A DNA stretch of 64,000 bases, from assembly GCF_000315625.1 (NCBI RefSeq), contig NW_005434636.1, positions 455,298 through 519,297 on the forward strand, in the 5' to 3' direction. Source of the stretch: Guillardia theta CCMP2712. Its lineage: Eukaryota; Cryptophyceae; Pyrenomonadales; Geminigeraceae. Of the stretch, positions 1 to 11,698 are shown one piece after another. The first letter of the stretch is position 1. Each line of letters begins with the position of its first letter. Made by a program: the position numbers and the translations under genes. The notes beneath the pieces were generated by a model, which searched no databases, was not told the origin of the DNA, and was given only the letters and a program-made list of their open reading frames with translations.

Positions 1-310
1 GGAAGAAAAATGGAGTCGAATGGAGGCCAAGGCGGTGAAGGAGGGGAGGAACGAGGGAAACGGTTCTATTTTTGTGACGGAGGAAGCGGAAGTGGTTGGG
101 ATGTACGGAGAGGAGAAGAGGAGTCTATGAAGCAATGTTGATGAAAAAGAAAGAAGCGGAATTTGTTGGGGATGAGGACGGGGTGGAGACATCGGGATAA
201 TGACGGGTACATGATCACAGGGTCGCCGACCAAAGGCCACGGTGAAAGTGGTTTACAGGCCAGCCTTATACTTGTTCCTCCTGTCTCATACTTGCATTCT
301 TGGTTGCAAT
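1..310. other. upstream flank, no gene seen
   Basis: This purine-rich stretch precedes the PUS7 gene. No convincing exon, RNA gene or repeat is visible. The frame of the next gene stays open back to a GTG at 242, but the first ATG is at 311, so these bases are probably 5' UTR, intergenic DNA or an unrecognised upstream exon. Confidence 0.4.
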
Positions 311-2427
311 ATGAAGTCGTCGGCTCAGTTGTCTCGATTGGCCGAAAGCAGTATAGGGATCACGGAGTACATCTCTGAAACGCCGGGAATCAAGGGCTCG
401 ATGAAGTACCGGTTCTCCGACTTTATCGTGCGAGAGGTCGCCATGGACAAGACGGTCGTGTGCTTGACGGATATGTCGGGCAAGCTGGAAGGAGCGCCGG
501 CGCAGGAGGTGGCAGAGGAAGGAGTTGATGGGTTCGAAAAGCTGGAATCTTTGGTCGGTAAGGAGGTGGCAGCCCGTGTAAAGACCTTGGTAGAGCAAGA
601 TGAGGTGGACGGAGCAGCTGAGATTGTCCTGGAGGCAGACGCTGACAAGGCCCATCGGACGGCCGTGCATACTTGTATCAAACAGCACTTTCCTAAGCTG
701 ACCACAGACACCGTCAAGGTTGGGAGTGACCAGAAAACTGCCGTGCGGATTTTTTCCAAGGTTGACAACTCGAAAGGAAGGCCTAACAAGCGACAGCGGA
801 GAGAGGCAATCTTTCAGGGCGCCAAGCGTGATGCCAAATTCATCAAATTTGTGCTGTACAAAGAGAACCTGGACACGATGGCTGCTGTGTCGATCATTTC
901 GAAGATGGTGAAGACGAAAGGCGGTACCTTCTCGTATGCTGGCACCAAGGACAGGCGAGCTTGCACCACACAGCTTGTGTCTGCGCATCGAGTTGACCCT
1001 TTCGTGCTGACGGACCTCAACAAGAGACTCCGAAACATCTGCATTGGAAATCTTTCTGTCTGTGAACAAACTCTTAAGCTTGGTCAGCTGTACGGGAATC
1101 GATTCCAGATCATTCTCCGCGATGTTCAAGCCAGTGAAGGCTCAATAGAAGCGCTCTGCAATTCTCTTAAGGAAAAAGGCTTCATCAACTACTTTGGGAA
1201 GCAAAGGTTTGGGACAAGTTCTATCCCCACATACTCGATTGGAAGGGAGATCTTGCATGAGGACTGGGAAAAAGCTGCTGACTTGATCCTGTGCCCACGA
1301 GACGGGGAGAAAGAAGAGTCAAAGACAGCAAGAGAGAAGTTCAAGGAACATAAGGATCCCGCAAAGGCCCTCGAAGAATTCCCCAGGTGGATGTTTGCTG
1401 AGAGGACGTTGTTGGACGTGTACAAGAAGCGAGGGATGAACTCTCATCTCAACGCTCTCCAGGCTCTGCCAAGAAACCTGCGATTGATGTACATTCACTC
1501 TTACCAGAGCTACATCTGGAACAAGATGGTCAGCGAGAGGCTCCGGATGTACGGCAAGGACAGGCCAGTGGAAGGCGATCTCGTGCTGGAGAGCAAAGAC
1601 GTGGAAAGCGAGAGCTTGTTCGACTTGGAGGGGGTGGACGAGTCGACTCTGAGCGGTGCGAATGCCTCGGAGGAGCAGGAGAGCGATCATGACAAATGGA
1701 CCAAGAGTCATCCCAAGAAGGTGCGACGACGGCTCGACTTAGCGACGACAGACTAATGTCTGCCCAGGTCAAGGTACTTGCAGCGAGCGATGTGGACAAA
1801 TACTCCATCTTCGACGTCGTGCTGCCCCTCCCCGGGGTATCGATCTCGTACCCTACGAACGAGATAGGCAAGAAGGTCGACAAACGGCTCTCGGCCGCCC
1901 CCTCTGCCTCTGACGCCTCCCCTTGCAGTACGAAGAAGCCCTCAAGGCCGATGGCCTGGACATCAACAATCTCGCCAACAAGAACAAGGAGTTCACACTC
2001 AGCGGAGACTACAGAAAGATTCTGTCGCAGGCGGAAGATTTCAGCTGGGAAACTGTGAGGACGGAGTTTGCGCTCTGCGCAACTGACACTCCAGCAGATT
2101 GACTACAAGAACCCCAAGGGCGACCTGCAGGCGACGGACCTGGAGAAAATTAAGGTAAGGAAGCTGGCATCGTAGCTCCTGCTCAGGCTGTTCAGGGGTC
2201 CTCAGACGAAGACGTCAGGAGAGCAGCAGACAAGGAGGCAGCAGCAGACGCCAAGGCTCGCAGGGCCTTGAAGCTTTCCTTCACTCTCCGGTCCAGCACG
2301 TGAGTTGCAGCCCCTCGCTCCCAACCTACTTGAGCTGACGTGCTGCAGGTATGCGACCATGTGCGTCCGAGAGCTGCTAAAGGAATACGTGGAAGAGGTG
2401 AGAGAGGGACGATACGTCCAGGGTTGA
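311..2427 (+). CDS. PUS7: PUS7-type tRNA/mRNA pseudouridine synthase (TruD family)
   Basis: Isomerises uridine to pseudouridine in tRNA and other RNAs; the family acts in nucleus and cytoplasm. The TruD signature GTKDRRA (its Asp is the catalytic residue of the family) is near residue 215, and NYFGKQRFG follows about 90 residues later. The C-terminus reads YSIFDVVLPLPG, LSGDYRKIL and YATMCVRELLK, as in PUS7. Six exons fit in phase: 311-1720, 1768-1875, 1929-2054, 2095-2154, 2196-2299 and 2349-2427, giving about 628 aa, near the size of animal PUS7. The acceptor of exon 4 could also lie 3 nt downstream. I chose the first ATG (311); an open extension to a GTG at 242 is not needed. The gene runs convergently towards TMEM14. 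Confidence 0.92.
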
Positions 2428-2785
2428 CAAGAGTGCAGGCAGCATGCGGGTTAAGCTTCGAGGAGAAACCCGGCGAGAGCGAGTAAGAGCATGAGAGTGG
2501 CAGGGAAAAGGGGCAAGGAGCGGAGTACGGTGAAGTTGAGGAGAGAGGAGGTGGAAAGAGTACAGCGGAAGGGAGGAGAAGATCAGAGGACGAGGGTAGT
2601 ATCAAAGTGTAAGAGATTGAGATTAACGAGATCTATTGCTGAGTGTTCCATTCACAACCCCTCGCGTTCATCCGTCCGAAGATACGGTCAACTTTGCTAC
2701 GACGTTCACTCGTTCCACCACTCGTTGACCTTCTTGCCCTGGTACCTGAAACACAAGTCAAGCGACAAACCCCCCGAGCGAGGGC
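2428..2785. other. intergenic space between convergent genes
   Basis: A purine-rich spacer between the 3' ends of PUS7 (+) and TMEM14 (-). It holds short ORFs with no recognisable domain. I see no RNA gene, repeat or regulatory element here. Confidence 0.4.
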
Positions 2786-3613
2786 TTACAAGATGGAGGC
2801 TACTCCCAACGTCGCTACGAGCCCTGGCAAGGCAAGTCAGACCATGACAACTCTTGCTCGCCCCCACCAGCAGGCATGAACTTCTGAGTCTGGATCGCGC
2901 GGTGTCCCATCCCCGTAGCCTGTTGGCAGGTGTCAGGAGGAGCTGTGGGGCAGCCATGGCGCTACCAGTGCGAGAGAAGAAGCCAACGCCAGGAGGTGCC
3001 CAGACTCTGCATCTCTCAACTTCAGCGAGAACGTTTGCGGTGCTCCCACTCACTGTTCTGTCCTGATTGGATGAGCAGCCCAGAGCCTGAGGAGGAGATG
3101 AGATCTGCATGACTCAAAACCGCCGCACTCACCGAGGAAGAGCGCTCCCACCGCAGAGCCCGCGATCAACGAGGCCTTGCTTCCCTTCTCTGCGTTCACA
3201 GTCAGCTCATGGCGAACATAGACTGAGCTGCATATGTCACACATGCCGCATGACAGCAGCAGAGAGCGCATGAGAGCACAGAAAAGGAGGAGGAGCATCG
3301 GGAGCAGGAGCAGCAGGAGCAGCAGCAGCAGCAGCATCGGGAGCAGCAAGAGAGGGAGCAAGAGCAGGAATAGGAGCCTGAAGAGAAGGAGAAGGAGGAG
3401 AAGGAGAAGGAGGAGGAGAGGGAGAGGAAGAAGGGATAGGGATAGAGGGAGAGGGAGAGGGAGGAGAGGGAGAGGGAGGGGGAGGGGGAGGGAGAGGGAG
3501 AGGGGGAGTGGGAGTGGGAAGAGCCATTGAATGTTCTTACTCGTCCACGCATAGATTCCTCCGGCCGTCAAGACCGCCGCCATGGTGAAGCTCATATGCG
3601 CTGATCCTCCCAT
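2786..3613 (-). CDS. TMEM14 family small membrane protein
   Basis: A 97-aa protein of the TMEM14/FAX family, whose members sit in mitochondrial or plastid inner membranes and are linked to haem or fatty-acid export. Six exons join with every phase correct: 3613-3541, 3189-3133, 3086-3054, 3006-2966, 2919-2868 and 2823-2786. The product shows an N-terminal helix with AGGIYAW, then the family core KKGSKASLIAG and GALFLGSGLL, then SGHLLALASSLAL, then the C-terminal QTQKFMPAGLVATLG. The phase-perfect reconstruction across five introns is the main evidence. The first intron (about 350 nt) is filled with purine-rich low-complexity DNA, while the other four introns are 44-47 nt. No targeting peptide is visible, so the organelle is unknown. 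Confidence 0.9.
3290..3525. repeat. purine-rich low-complexity tract
   Basis: AGC-, GAGGA- and GGGA-type simple repeats on the + strand, lying inside intron 1 of TMEM14 (so pyrimidine-rich in that transcript). Long ORFs crossing it in several frames (Arg/Ser/Gly- or Pro/Ser/Leu-rich) are products of composition. Confidence 0.85.
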
Positions 3614-4023
3614 TCGATAGCACAAAGGACTACCCCCACCCCCTCCTTACCCATAAGAAAGCATACCCCATAGGTTGCTCTCTCTTTACGGTGGAGTACC
3701 CCACCCCCTGCTACAGGGCCCAAGAACCGCCTGCTACCGCCCACTGGCCCCTCCTGTTGTGGTCCGGGCCAAGGCAAGAGGGGTAGGAGAGGGAGGAAGA
3801 TGAGAGAGGAGGAGAGAAGAGAACGAGAGTTGTGTCAGAGGATCGCAAGGCGAGCAAGGGAGCAGGGTCAAGATCGAGCGCAGGGAGAAGAAGCGAGGCG
3901 ATTGAAAGGCAAGCTCGCATGCTTGATTGCCCCCCAGCAAGAGATTGATAAGACCATGGAGGAAGGAAGAAGCCAAGGCCATCAACTAGATCTTGAATCG
4001 AAGATGTGAACAAGTCGGGCCAT
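3614..4023. promoter_or_regulatory. putative divergent promoter region
   Basis: About 410 nt between the start codons of TMEM14 (-) and the signal-peptide gene (+). By position it should carry both promoters or 5' UTRs. I see no clear TATA box or shared element. A short charged ORF (ATG 3800, stop 4009) ends just before ATG 4024 and could be an upstream ORF, but nothing supports translation. Confidence 0.3.
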
Positions 4024-5961
4024 ATGAAGCTCTATGGGTGTTCGTTGCAAGCATTGCTTTGCTTGGCCATCCTGCAGCTTTCGTACCCCTGGGATATTCA
4101 AGTCGCAAACAGCATTGAGCCCTCCGACAAGAGAATCCTTTCATGTCTAGCGACAAGGCTGAGAGGAGGACGAAATTCTTCCCTCCCTACTCTGATCGAC
4201 ATCAAATTTGCTCCATTCTCCACGCACTTGAACCGTCCTCCTCCTCGATCATCACCACCGCCGCCTCCTCCTCCTGCTCTTCATCCCGCTCCTCCCTCCC
4301 TCCCTCCTCCTCCTCCTCCTCCTAACACGAACTCATTGGGTTTCCTACATGTAGGAGAGCTCATCCCGCTCATCTCCTTCAAGAGTGGAAGCATGATGCA
4401 CACGCAGGCTGTTCTCAGCTTTGCTCAGCAGGGACTTATCTGGCAAGTTTTCCTCCCGCCGTCCAGCTCAGGCGCAGCTGAAGGCTCGAGAGCCACCCGG
4501 CACTGTATCCTCCACAGCTCCTATGATTCCATCACCTCCTTCGATCTTCAGTTCGAGAGGATGCTTTCTCAGCGCGAGCGCTTTCCTCTCGTCCGCATGA
4601 GCGTCGAGCTCAAGGTGCCGCCTAGAATGATGGCATGTGAAGCTGCAGGTGGCAGGAGGGTGAGCCAGCCCGGTCGGCTCATCGTCACGTGGATGAAGCT
4701 TGAGGACGCGAGCATCCTTGAGCAAAAGCTGTGCAGGATACAAGAGGAGCAGGAGAAGCAGCTAGGGAGGTCGGTGACCATGGTGCTGCCTGCGTGGGTA
4801 CAGGTGAGGCACTACTTACGCCTCCTCCTCCTCCTCCTCCTCCTCCTCCTCCTCCTTCTAGTCCTTGGTTGATGGGACTGACGAAGCCTCTACAGCTCCT
4901 GCACAACTTCCTTCCCACGTGTTTGTACAGTCCTTCCTTGCGCAAGGGGTTAGAGACAGTGGTTGTTGCGTGGATGTCGATCTCGGGCCTCTGGGCCTGC
5001 TGGCAGCTCTACCAGCATGTCGAGCTCTTCGGAGCCGCTCTGAGGCCCTTCGTGAAGGTCCTTCGGATGCGGTTCGAGTGGATCATGCAGAAGATCAACA
5101 AGACGTTCCAGACCTGGACTGACAAGTACATCCACTGGCTCAAGCCCCTTGACGTCATCCGGGACCGTCTCTTCTCCTCTGGGGCCATGAGCAGCCTCCT
5201 GGTGCGTGCTCTTCATATCCTGCATGCTTCCTGACTTGTCCATGCCAGGCCCATGAGATCTCGAGGATCTACGGGGTTGTCGCCAGCACAGCGGAGCCTC
5301 TCCTCTCCTCCGTGCAGGCCGGCATGCAGATGTTGTTGGCGTCAGTGGCCGCAAGCACGGCCTCGCTCTCTGCTGCAATCTCGCCCTATACCTCGAGCAT
5401 GTACCTGCCTGGCATAGGAGCTGTGCAGAAGAATCTAGCAAGCAAGACTTCTCTCCGAGCAGCCAACAGCATCTCCTCATACTACAGGAGCTACTCCAAG
5501 AGCTTCCAAGAAGGAGCCAAGACCCTCCTGCATCTTCTCTCGTCGAGGAAGGTGTTCTCCCCCACTCCCTCCTCCCTCCTCTTAACCTCACTCCCCCTGC
5601 TCCCTGCCGTATCGAGTGCAGTACTTGACAAGATGGGCAGGCGAGCCTTGGACAAGAAAGTCTTGCTCGTGTCGGCACCTTGTACTTCCGCATGCTCGTC
5701 CAAACATGCAGAAACCTCTGGCGGCGTCTGCCATGGTCTTCCAACGAGCAGCTCCTTGCCCCCAAACCTCCTGCAGCCACGGCTCCTCTATTAGCGGTAA
5801 ACGGCAGCATCGTCGATGGGGACTTGATGGAGTTGTGCTCCGACCGGAGCAGCATGAGCCCCAGGAGGTCGTGCAAGAGGAGCATTTCATCGCCCGACAT
5901 GTCTCCCAGGCGATCCAGGTCGATCAGTCATGGAGAGCTGCAGGTTGAGGAGAGGCTGTGA
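4024..5961 (+). CDS. signal-peptide-bearing protein of unknown family
   Basis: Four exons fit in phase: 4024-4793, 4862-5201, 5249-5551 and 5641-5961, giving about 577 aa. The N-terminus (from ATG 4024) has a hydrophobic stretch near residues 7-25 and then an ATRLRGG tract like the leaders of secreted or plastid-targeted algal proteins. A proline-rich low-complexity segment follows at about residues 75-100. A globular region comes next, then a hydrophobic segment (VVVAWMSISGLWACW) and long amphipathic helices. The tail is Ser/Arg-rich with SPRRS motifs that look like phosphorylation sites. I recognise no family. The first intron follows a (CTC)n run and its donor was chosen by phase. Role unknown; localisation to the secretory pathway or plastid is inferred from the leader. 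Confidence 0.65.
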
Positions 5962-6140
5962 ATACCATCTTATGTCAAATGAACGTCACCAATATCAATG
6001 GCTCGTTTGATTCGTCTCTTCATTTCCGTTCAACAAGAAACCCAACAGCTCCATAGTAGTTTCCCGCTGTGCTTCTAAGAGAACTCCGTGGTCTCCAACC
6101 ACTCGAAGCAAAGTTGTCGCTGCCAGCAGCCGTCAGGCGG

Positions 6141-9100
6141 TTAATTGGCTGCTCGCATGCTCACCTGCTCCTCGCTCCATGTGCTCTTCGCGGACCGGGA
6201 GATGGAGGGTACCACCCCTCCTAACGCTCGAATGCTATCGGCCCCCTCCTCTCCGGTGCACGGCTTGATCAGGTCCTTGAGCATCGCTGCAGCAGCATGT
6301 CAGCATGGAACGAGGCTCTGAGTTCCATCACCCCGCTGCTTCTTCTCCGCCATCATCTTGCCAAGGAGCGTCTCCTGTGGGGACGTAGAGCACATCAGCC
6401 ATAGTAGAGTTCTGCCAGCAAGGAGATAACCTGAACGTAGTCAAGGTCCGCTGGGTTGATTCCGGGCAGCCGCAGGAGCTGCTGGCGCACGAGAGGAGTG
6501 ATGGTGACGAGATTCATGTAGATGTCTCTGAGAAGATGCAGCAGCGCAGCCTCTGAAGCGATGGACTGCTAGCGAATGAGGAGGATGAAACAAGGTCACG
6601 ACCGTCTCCTCTCACCTCCAAGGGGTTCGATTTCGACGTCAGTGCGAGCAGCACGATACCGAGAAGATCGCCAGCCAGCATCTGACGGGAGTTCAGGGAA
6701 GGAAGGGAACATCGCAGTCAAAGTCACTTGATGATAAGCCTCGTTCCCTCTGACGCGCGGGATGACCTTCTGAAGTGACAGCATGGCCCGAGAGGATGCA
6801 GTAGAGTCTGGCCAGATGAACGCGTTGCACATCAACTTGACAACAGTCAAGAGGGCAACTAGAACGGGAGAGTCCAGATGCACAGACCTGTACCAGCACC
6901 GGTCCAATGTCGGGGCAAGCCAAGACGAACTCGGTGAGCTCCTTCCCTTGCTGCGTCCCTGTGACGCCGCCCTGTCACGCACGTGTCATTATGGCAAGAC
7001 CCCTCACCGGCCTTGCATCACCTTGTTCGGATTATCTCCTTCAGCTTGCGCAGTACCGTTCTTCACCTCCATTAGAGCTGCTGCTGCTGCTATTGCGGCT
7101 TGACCCTGCGCGTTCAGTGTCATCATGCTGAAATCTTCCGAGTGCAGAGCAGACCTGCCCTTCATCCACTAGTGACAGGACGAGCTCCCCGACCTGTAAC
7201 AAGCAAATTCAGCCCCAGGGCTCCAAGTTTCCAAAGCTTTTCACACACTTCGCGGTGTAAGAGGCGAAGGATCTGATCAAAGATGATGTCATCCTTTTCT
7301 GTCCCCTGGCTTGCGCCTGCACTGCTTACTCCGCTATCCCTATCTTTCATGGTCTGAAGGTAAAGGTATGAGGGAGCACAAGCTCAACAACATAACCATA
7401 CTTTGTATCCACCATCCAGTCGATTCAGCAGCAAGCTCAGAAACGAGGGTAGGAAGGGGCGGAGAATCCTCATGTACAAGGCGGAGGGGCAGTTACGAAT
7501 AAGTGGCCCAACAAAGAGCCTTAGAATACTTCGCAGATGCCTATGCTCCATGGCGGGCGCGAGCCCCTGCAGCTCAAAAGTCAATCAAATCTGCAACGTC
7601 GGTGCGTATGAAGATGCGGAAATATGATCATTGTGCAAGCAGCAGTGATGATTTCAAACATGTTGGACCACTTACCAAGATATTTTCCAAGTAAGAAGGA
7701 TTTGAATTGATAACAACGTAAAACCCATCACAGAATCCGGATATAATTCCGGCCAGTTGATAGGAACCGTCCCGAACGTGACGGATCCAAGTATAAACAT
7801 CTGTTACCCGACTTTCCAAGCTGGATGGTCCCTTCTGCGTCTCAAGAGCAGCATTGCCTGCTTTTGCAAACGAGGGATCCACAGCCGCTTCGAATTCGAC
7901 TGGTTTATATAGAACCTGATCAACCATGAGATCTGTGAGCAAGAAGAAAGAACATCAGAGACCTGCCATTCTTGGGACAAGCGGGTCCGCACATCAGGCG
8001 TCCAAAGGGTGTGGATACTCTTGATGAGTAGGCTTAGGTTGGGCAGTATGGAAGAGATATGGTTGCTGATCGAATAGAGAGACCCATTCTTTGTATTCGA
8101 CGAATGGACTCCCGTGCCCATCCCTCCTCCCCCAGCCTGTACTCTTCTGCATATGCAGAGCAGAGTGATAAGCACCTGGTGGATCCGATGTCGCACCTGC
8201 CGGAGATTGTAGTAGGTTTCTTCCGAAGGAATAATCTCGCCAGCTATGCCACCTTGAACCCATGCGTGAGGATCGGACATGGCTTGTGTCAAGACCGGGT
8301 CATTCCATTCTGCGAGAGGTTGCATCATGATGCTGTCAAGGAACGCGGCCCTCTCGGCGTCGGACGGCAGAGGGTTTGAAAGGACGAAGAGCAGCTCATA
8401 AAGGTGCGAAGTTTCTTCTCCTGTCACTTGTCCACTTGAAAACAAACTCTGGACTTTGTTGTTGATCTGGTCCCTGTAAGGCAAAAGATGAGCAGACATG
8501 GCGTGCGCCAGTTTTACAATAGCTGCACTGAGCCGCCGCCGCATGGTGACCGTATCACTAAGATTCAAACTTGTCCTCAATGTATTGGATACAAAGGAGG
8601 ATTCTGACGAGATTGGGAACAAATCATAGAAATTGAGCATTTTTGAAATGATCTCGGCGCCTAATCCACTGTCCCCGCCACGCATTCGCAAGAATGGAAT
8701 CAAGACAACCAGACCCATTCTCACTATAGAAGCCATGACAATTTGTCCGTTGACATCTCTGGAAACCAAAATGCCCACAAGCATTCTGCAGGCCCCATTC
8801 ACATCGTCATTTTCATTCTGAAAATTTGCCAGAGGAACTCCAAGAATTATGTTCTCGAGCACACTCTGAAGTGCTTCAATCCTAGAGTCGACCTTCTCAT
8901 CCAAGGATTGGACCCCATTTAAAAGAAGCTCTTGGGTCTGCTGGAGGGCATTTTGCCACTGAGCTCCAATGAACATGATGCTATTCAATGGCATCAAATT
9001 AGCCAGCTTCCTCACGATTTCCAAAACTTTGGCCTTCACTTGACCCCAGAATTTGAAATACTCATCAAAATCCGAAAATTCTTCAACACCGCACAGATCT

Positions 9101-10548
9101 TCCCAGTCAGAACCAGGTTTGCAGGAGACTTTGTCTAAAATAGTCGCCATCAGGGCTTCGTGTATTTGAGGGGGAAGATTTACACCGGTTACAGCATTTT
9201 GACCATCCAAGTAATTACGCCAGAAGGGCGTCGTGATAGCTGTTATCGCAAGAGCATGATAGTTTGTGAATGATGCCATAAGGCTCAGATACCCCTCGAC
9301 TATGGTTTGCTGTGAAGAGAAGGAAGTCCAAAAATTTAGGCCAAGTTCAGTCAAGGCAACGCAGAGTCCTTTGTGAAAATCGAACTCAGTCTGTTGCAAC
9401 AAGCCGCCCTTGCAAAGTTCCAACAAGGAGCCAACGAGATTTGTTACAGCTTCATGAGGAACGTCTTTGCATTTTTTCGCACAAATTGCTTGCAAGACTC
9501 CCAAAGCTTCACCACGGAGATCAGGATTGGCCAGCAGTGCACAGATCGCTTGCAACAAACCACACTGGGCAAGAACCTGAAAAGATGAGAGTGGAGCATA
9601 TGCTTCAAACATTTTCAATGCTGCGCTGACAAGACACTTTGCTTTTTGCTTCTCGAGATCAACTGAGGACTGAAACAGAAGAAATTTTTCCTCCAAGACT
9701 TGGAAGCAGAAGGCGAACAGGCTGGCGAATTCATTGTTCAAGGCGACAAGAAGTTCGTTCCGACGAGCATCGCTGAGCTGATCTTCGTCAAACATTCCCT
9801 GAAGAACAGAGGTAAGAGGATAGAAAACAACTTCTTCAGAACAAACACCAAGGATCAATTGGAAACGGTATTTGAAAACATATCGACCATATTCAAACCA
9901 AAAAAATGAGGGCAGGTTACGGTACCTCAGCAATTCCTCGGAGCACATGTAGAACCAGTTCACAGTGCGAATCTCCCGTCCGAGACAACGAAGTAAGTTC
10001 AGCAAACAGAGAAGGCCACTGATGCGGCCACTCCCGTTTGGCAATGAGCGCAACAATCTGTTGATGTTTCAAGTCAATGGATTCGTCTTAGATTTCAAAA
10101 AAGGGAAAAGAGAGGGCAAGACAACCTGCACAGCCTTTTCTTTCAAGAATCGAGGTTCTACCAACAAATCCGTATTCCATTTGGATATGATTTCTAGTGA
10201 AACAATCTTCAATTGTGCCCTGCTGCTTGGGTCCAACGTATTCCATCGTTTCGTGATCAAGTGTTCATAAAGCTGGAATCCAAAGTGTCTCACATGATGC
10301 GGCAAAGAAGCCGATACAAGCTGCGATGCAAGGCTGTACGCTCGAAGGTCGTCAGACTTCGCACTCTCGCAGATGTTGTGGGCGAATTGACGATCATTCT
10401 GATTGGATTTTGGATCGTGCAAAATCTGCAATACAATAGAGTCATCAACTACCAAATCACGGTTGAAAGGAGGAGATCTTATGAAATCGGATAGTACATG
10501 TACCTGAAGTGCATTCACGAACTCGATCAGCTCTGGCGACTGCTCCAT
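6141..10548 (-). CDS. XPO5: exportin-5-like nuclear export receptor (HASTY/XPO5)
   Basis: An importin-beta superfamily receptor. In animals and plants exportin-5/HASTY carries pre-miRNA or other small structured RNA from the nucleus with RanGTP. Exons read in phase from ATG 10548: 10548-10504, 10425-10126, 10057-9926, 9798-7963, 7915-7676 and 7566-7402, with the next starting at 7353. Further short exons run down to a stop at 6143-6141. Recognisable stretches are HHVRHFGFQLYEHL, AKREWPHQWPSLF, RHLRSILRLFVGPLI, LLHREVGELVLSLV and PGINPADLDYVQ. The last coding exons between 7,300 and 6,150 are only partly resolved. Total length is about 1,150-1,200 aa, typical of the family. The first codon is the ATG of MEQSPELIEF; the frame is open upstream to a GTG only. 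Confidence 0.88.
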
Positions 10549-11263
10549 GGTTTCGAAAGCACCCGTGTTGCACACAGTGTGTTTTTTTGTCTAATGTTGC
10601 AACTTTTGGCCAGGAAGAAACAATTCTATGATTGCTCGATCAAAGCCCTCAGGAAACAAACTATTGCCTCCACGCGGCAACGCTGAAGCTTCTCAATGAC
10701 TGATTGTCACCAGCTGGGTAAGAGCAAGAAAGGGGCACAGATCGGAACGAACGCACGTATAGGGGGCTTGGCTCTGAGATTATGGGAGCGGTCAAGGAGC
10801 CAAGGAAACCGAAGGAGGAGGAGAAGGTGCGGATGAGGAGAGGGAGAGAGTAGGTACGAGAGCAAGGAGCATGACTAGTCGCAGCCCCTGCCAGCCTGCT
10901 GCTACTTGTGCATTGGAGAGCGCATGCCAAGGGATCCAATCGAGTGTAATCGGGGGTAGGGGGTAGAATGATAGGAGAGACTACCCGGTGTTATGAATAT
11001 GAAAAGAGCGGGTGGTGGGGGATTATTGAGTCAACTTGGGTGGGGGTGAAGGGTGCGGGGTGGGTTTGAAAAAGATGCGACCCCCACCCCCCACCCGTAC
11101 CAGTGATAACCACCCCACTACCCTTCTCTCTGTGGCTTCCTTACTTTTACCTACTACACTACCCCCAGAATTACTTCGCATCCACCCCTACCCACCCACC
11201 CTTCCTAATGCCTGGCTAGCTGTTGTACCCGGACTGGCCTAGTTCCGACAAATTTAGTTAGGA
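10549..11263. other. intergenic, no gene seen
   Basis: Lies upstream of the exportin-5 start. GA-rich near 10,780-10,870 and C/A-rich with runs of C near 11,080-11,210. No ORF with recognisable domains, no RNA gene and no clear promoter motif was found. Confidence 0.4.
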
Positions 11264-11696
11264 CCTTGTCAGTTCGCATCGTCGGATCCATAGCCGCATG
11301 GGCCGGCGTCATCCTCTTCCAGGCGATCATGGGAAACTGGCGGCTACGTCGCATTTTCTGGGTCTCGGTGGTTCTGCGATGTGCCGGGGGGATTTTTGAC
11401 ATCCTCATCATGACAGCATCGCGCAAGATACCGCTGGATGTTGAGGAATGTGCCTTGCCAACAGCAGCAGTAGAGTCTCTATTACTGAGCAAAAGATGTC
11501 AATCACAAGTCGTGTCCATGATTTCAATAGCACTGATCGTCTGACGAGTGAGGGGCTCTGCCCTTCACGACAAGGACATTCTTGCTTCCTGTTGACATGC
11601 TGCTCTGGTTGTCTTGACTGGCGTAGCTCTCGAGGTCTTGGTCGAAGGAGGAGCGGAATTTAGAGTTCAAGTATCCATACCCCCTCACCTTGGAGT
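11264..11696. repeat. chimeric inverted duplication of the 53.4-56.2 kb region
   Basis: Two joined blocks copied in inverted orientation from elsewhere in this window. Block 1 (11264-11409) matches the reverse complement of 56036-56181, an exon of the BT1 transporter plus its acceptor. Block 2 (11411-11696) matches the reverse complement of 53402-53687, the end of exon 1 and most of intron 1 of the gene at 53,353. Both pairs are equal in length. Block 1 looks identical by eye and block 2 has a few substitutions. About 2.35 kb between the two sources is missing. Intron sequence is included, so this is a DNA-level copy and not a retrocopy. The ORF beginning at 11266 is a piece of the transporter and not a gene. 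Confidence 0.9.
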
Positions 11697-11698
11697 CA

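Noticed and set aside
266-1129. Long minus-strand ORF opposite PUS7
   Set aside because: Shadow of a conserved + strand gene; no domain of its own.
3234-3530. Arg/Ser/Gly-rich and Pro/Ser-rich ORFs
   Set aside because: Simple-sequence DNA inside a TMEM14 intron.
3800-4009. Charged 69-aa ORF before the 4024 gene
   Set aside because: Glu/Arg-rich composition, no homology; at most an upstream ORF.
11266-11544. Membrane-protein ORF left of Fanzor
   Set aside because: A copied exon of the BT1 transporter joined to intron sequence, not an independent gene.
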